24,340 nt of DNA from MGIIb-O2 sp964003245 (GTDB taxonomy: Archaea > Thermoplasmatota > Poseidoniia > Poseidoniales > Thalassarchaeaceae). The DNA is taken from contig CAXFIU010000019.1 in the NCBI GenBank assembly GCA_964003245.1, forward strand, positions 1 to 24,340, given 5' to 3'. Shown piece after piece: positions 23,866-24,340 of this stretch. Below the pieces are notes generated by a model, which was given only the letters and a program-made list of their open reading frames with translations, was not told where the DNA came from and searched no databases. The first letter of the stretch is position 1, and each line of letters starts with the position of its first letter. The position numbers and the translations under genes were made by a program.

Positions 23866-24340
23866 TGCCTATCATGTCAGAGTGTCCACATTCGGGGTGT
23901 GCACAAATTACTTTGTATCGCTCTCTTTTAGGCCGAGGTATTCGCATCATTGCGCCGCACATCGAACATTGATGAGTTACGATTTCTGGTTCTTTAGGAG
24001 TTGGGTCTTCATAATCGTCAAAGTTTTCTTCCATTGCAGTCCAACCAATTTGATCTGAATAAGTGTCTTCTTCGTCGGTGATTTTCTTTTGCCTCAGGCC
24101 CAATTTAATGTTGATTTTACGGCCTTTTCTTTTCTTCTTTTTAGTTGGTTGGCCCTTCCCTTTTGGCTTCCCTTTTGGCTTTCCTTTGGGTCTCGGTTTG
24201 GGTTTCCGCTTAGGAGGAGCTTTTGCTTTCTCCTTTTCCGGTTGAGGCTTAGCAGGGGGTGCTGGAGGTTTTGCTGGAGGTGCTGGAGGCTTAGCAGGGG
24301 GTGCTGGAGGTTTTGCTGGAGGTGCTGGAGGCTTAGCAGG
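23861..24340 (-). CDS. Partial gene: Pro/Ala/Lys-repeat, basic linker and C-terminal zinc ribbon
   Basis: Only the C-terminal 159 residues are visible; the frame stays open to the window edge, so the start lies beyond position 24340. In order: a (PAPPAKP)n repeat of about four to five heptads; a Lys/Pro/Gly-rich basic segment of about 50 residues (APPKRKPKPRPKGKPKG, then TKKKKRKGRK); an acidic segment (DEEDTYSDQIGWTAMEENFDDYEDP); and a compact four-cysteine module HQCSMCGAMM...VICAHPECGHSD, consistent with a zinc ribbon. A TTG at 24103 could act as an internal start but lies inside the continuous reading frame, so I do not use it. No family is recognised. The repeat resembles flexible tethers and the basic region suggests binding to nucleic acid or an acidic partner; both are inferences. 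Confidence 0.75.
   Translation of the reverse strand, partial: PAKPPAPPAKPPAPPAKPPAPPAKPPAPPAKPQPEKEKAKAPPKRKPKPRPKGKPKGKPKGKGQPTKKKKRKGRKINIKLGLRQKKITDEEDTYSDQIGWTAMEENFDDYEDPTPKEPEIVTHQCSMCGAMMRIPRPKRERYKVICAHPECGHSDMIGI
24245..24340 (-). repeat. 42-bp in-frame tandem repeat (two 21-bp half-units)
   Basis: Positions 24245-24286 and 24287-24328 are identical 42-base units, and 24329-24340 begins a third before the window ends. Each unit consists of two diverged 21-base halves (AGGCTTAGCAGGGGGTGCTGG and a related one starting AGGTTTTGC), each encoding a PAPPAKP heptad on the minus strand. The perfect 42-base identity over diverged halves indicates recent unit duplication by slippage or unequal exchange. 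Copy number may vary between strains. Confidence 0.9.

Noticed and set aside
1..24340. CRISPR arrays, tRNA or rRNA genes, insertion sequences or integrases
   Set aside because: No spaced direct repeats, no transposase or integrase motifs and no tRNA-like arms were seen; almost all sequence is explained by the listed genes.

Overview
The window looks like a chromosomal segment of a mesophilic, AT-rich euryarchaeon, most probably a planktonic marine lineage such as Poseidoniales (Marine Group II). This is inferred from gene content. Diphthine synthase (DphB), an archaeal-type Trm5 tRNA methyltransferase and a geranylgeranyl reductase for archaeal membrane lipids sit beside bacterial-type genes (UvrA, MoeA, LysE and TauE/SafE transporters, an MMPL exporter). 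Two lipoproteins carry lipoboxes, and several genes have TATA-like boxes about 25 bases before the ATG, suggesting leaderless mRNAs. No rRNA, tRNA, insertion sequence, integrase or CRISPR array was seen. No gap between genes exceeds about 130 bases.

Layout. 1-3.9 kb: an orphan membrane protein (+) converges on an exported alpha/beta hydrolase (-), which follows trm5 (-); dphB (+) diverges from trm5 across a very tight start-start junction. 3.9-5.6 kb: a 566-residue protein of unknown function. 5.6-8.5 kb (-): cutA, a YczE-like membrane protein, a PLP-dependent Cys/Met-metabolism enzyme and a LysE/RhtB exporter. 8.6-17.3 kb (+): geranylgeranyl reductase, HAD phosphatase, MMPL/RND exporter, extended SDR oxidoreductase, and two tandem Asp-box beta-propeller lipoproteins. 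17.3-23.0 kb (-): moeA, uvrA, a Bax-inhibitor-1-like membrane protein and a second LysE exporter. 23.1-23.9 kb (+): a TauE/SafE permease. 23.9-24.34 kb (-): the C-terminal part of a protein with a (PAPPAKP)n repeat, a Lys/Pro-rich basic region and a small C-terminal zinc ribbon, cut by the window edge.

How the genes may work together. The 8.6-17.3 kb block has an envelope theme: isoprenoid-lipid reduction, a phosphatase, a lipid-type exporter, a steroid/flavonol-reductase-like SDR and two surface lipoproteins. A lipid-modification and export function is a hypothesis only. The 5.6-8.5 kb block pairs amino-acid sulfur chemistry with an amino-acid exporter. The rest is housekeeping: translation-factor and tRNA modification, nucleotide excision repair, molybdenum cofactor.

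I did not find a clearly new defence or mobile system. The more unusual items are the divergent tandem lipoproteins, the repeat-tailed zinc-ribbon protein, the unknown 566-residue gene, a short TTC(C/G)GA motif before five starts, and inverted repeats at every convergent gene junction.
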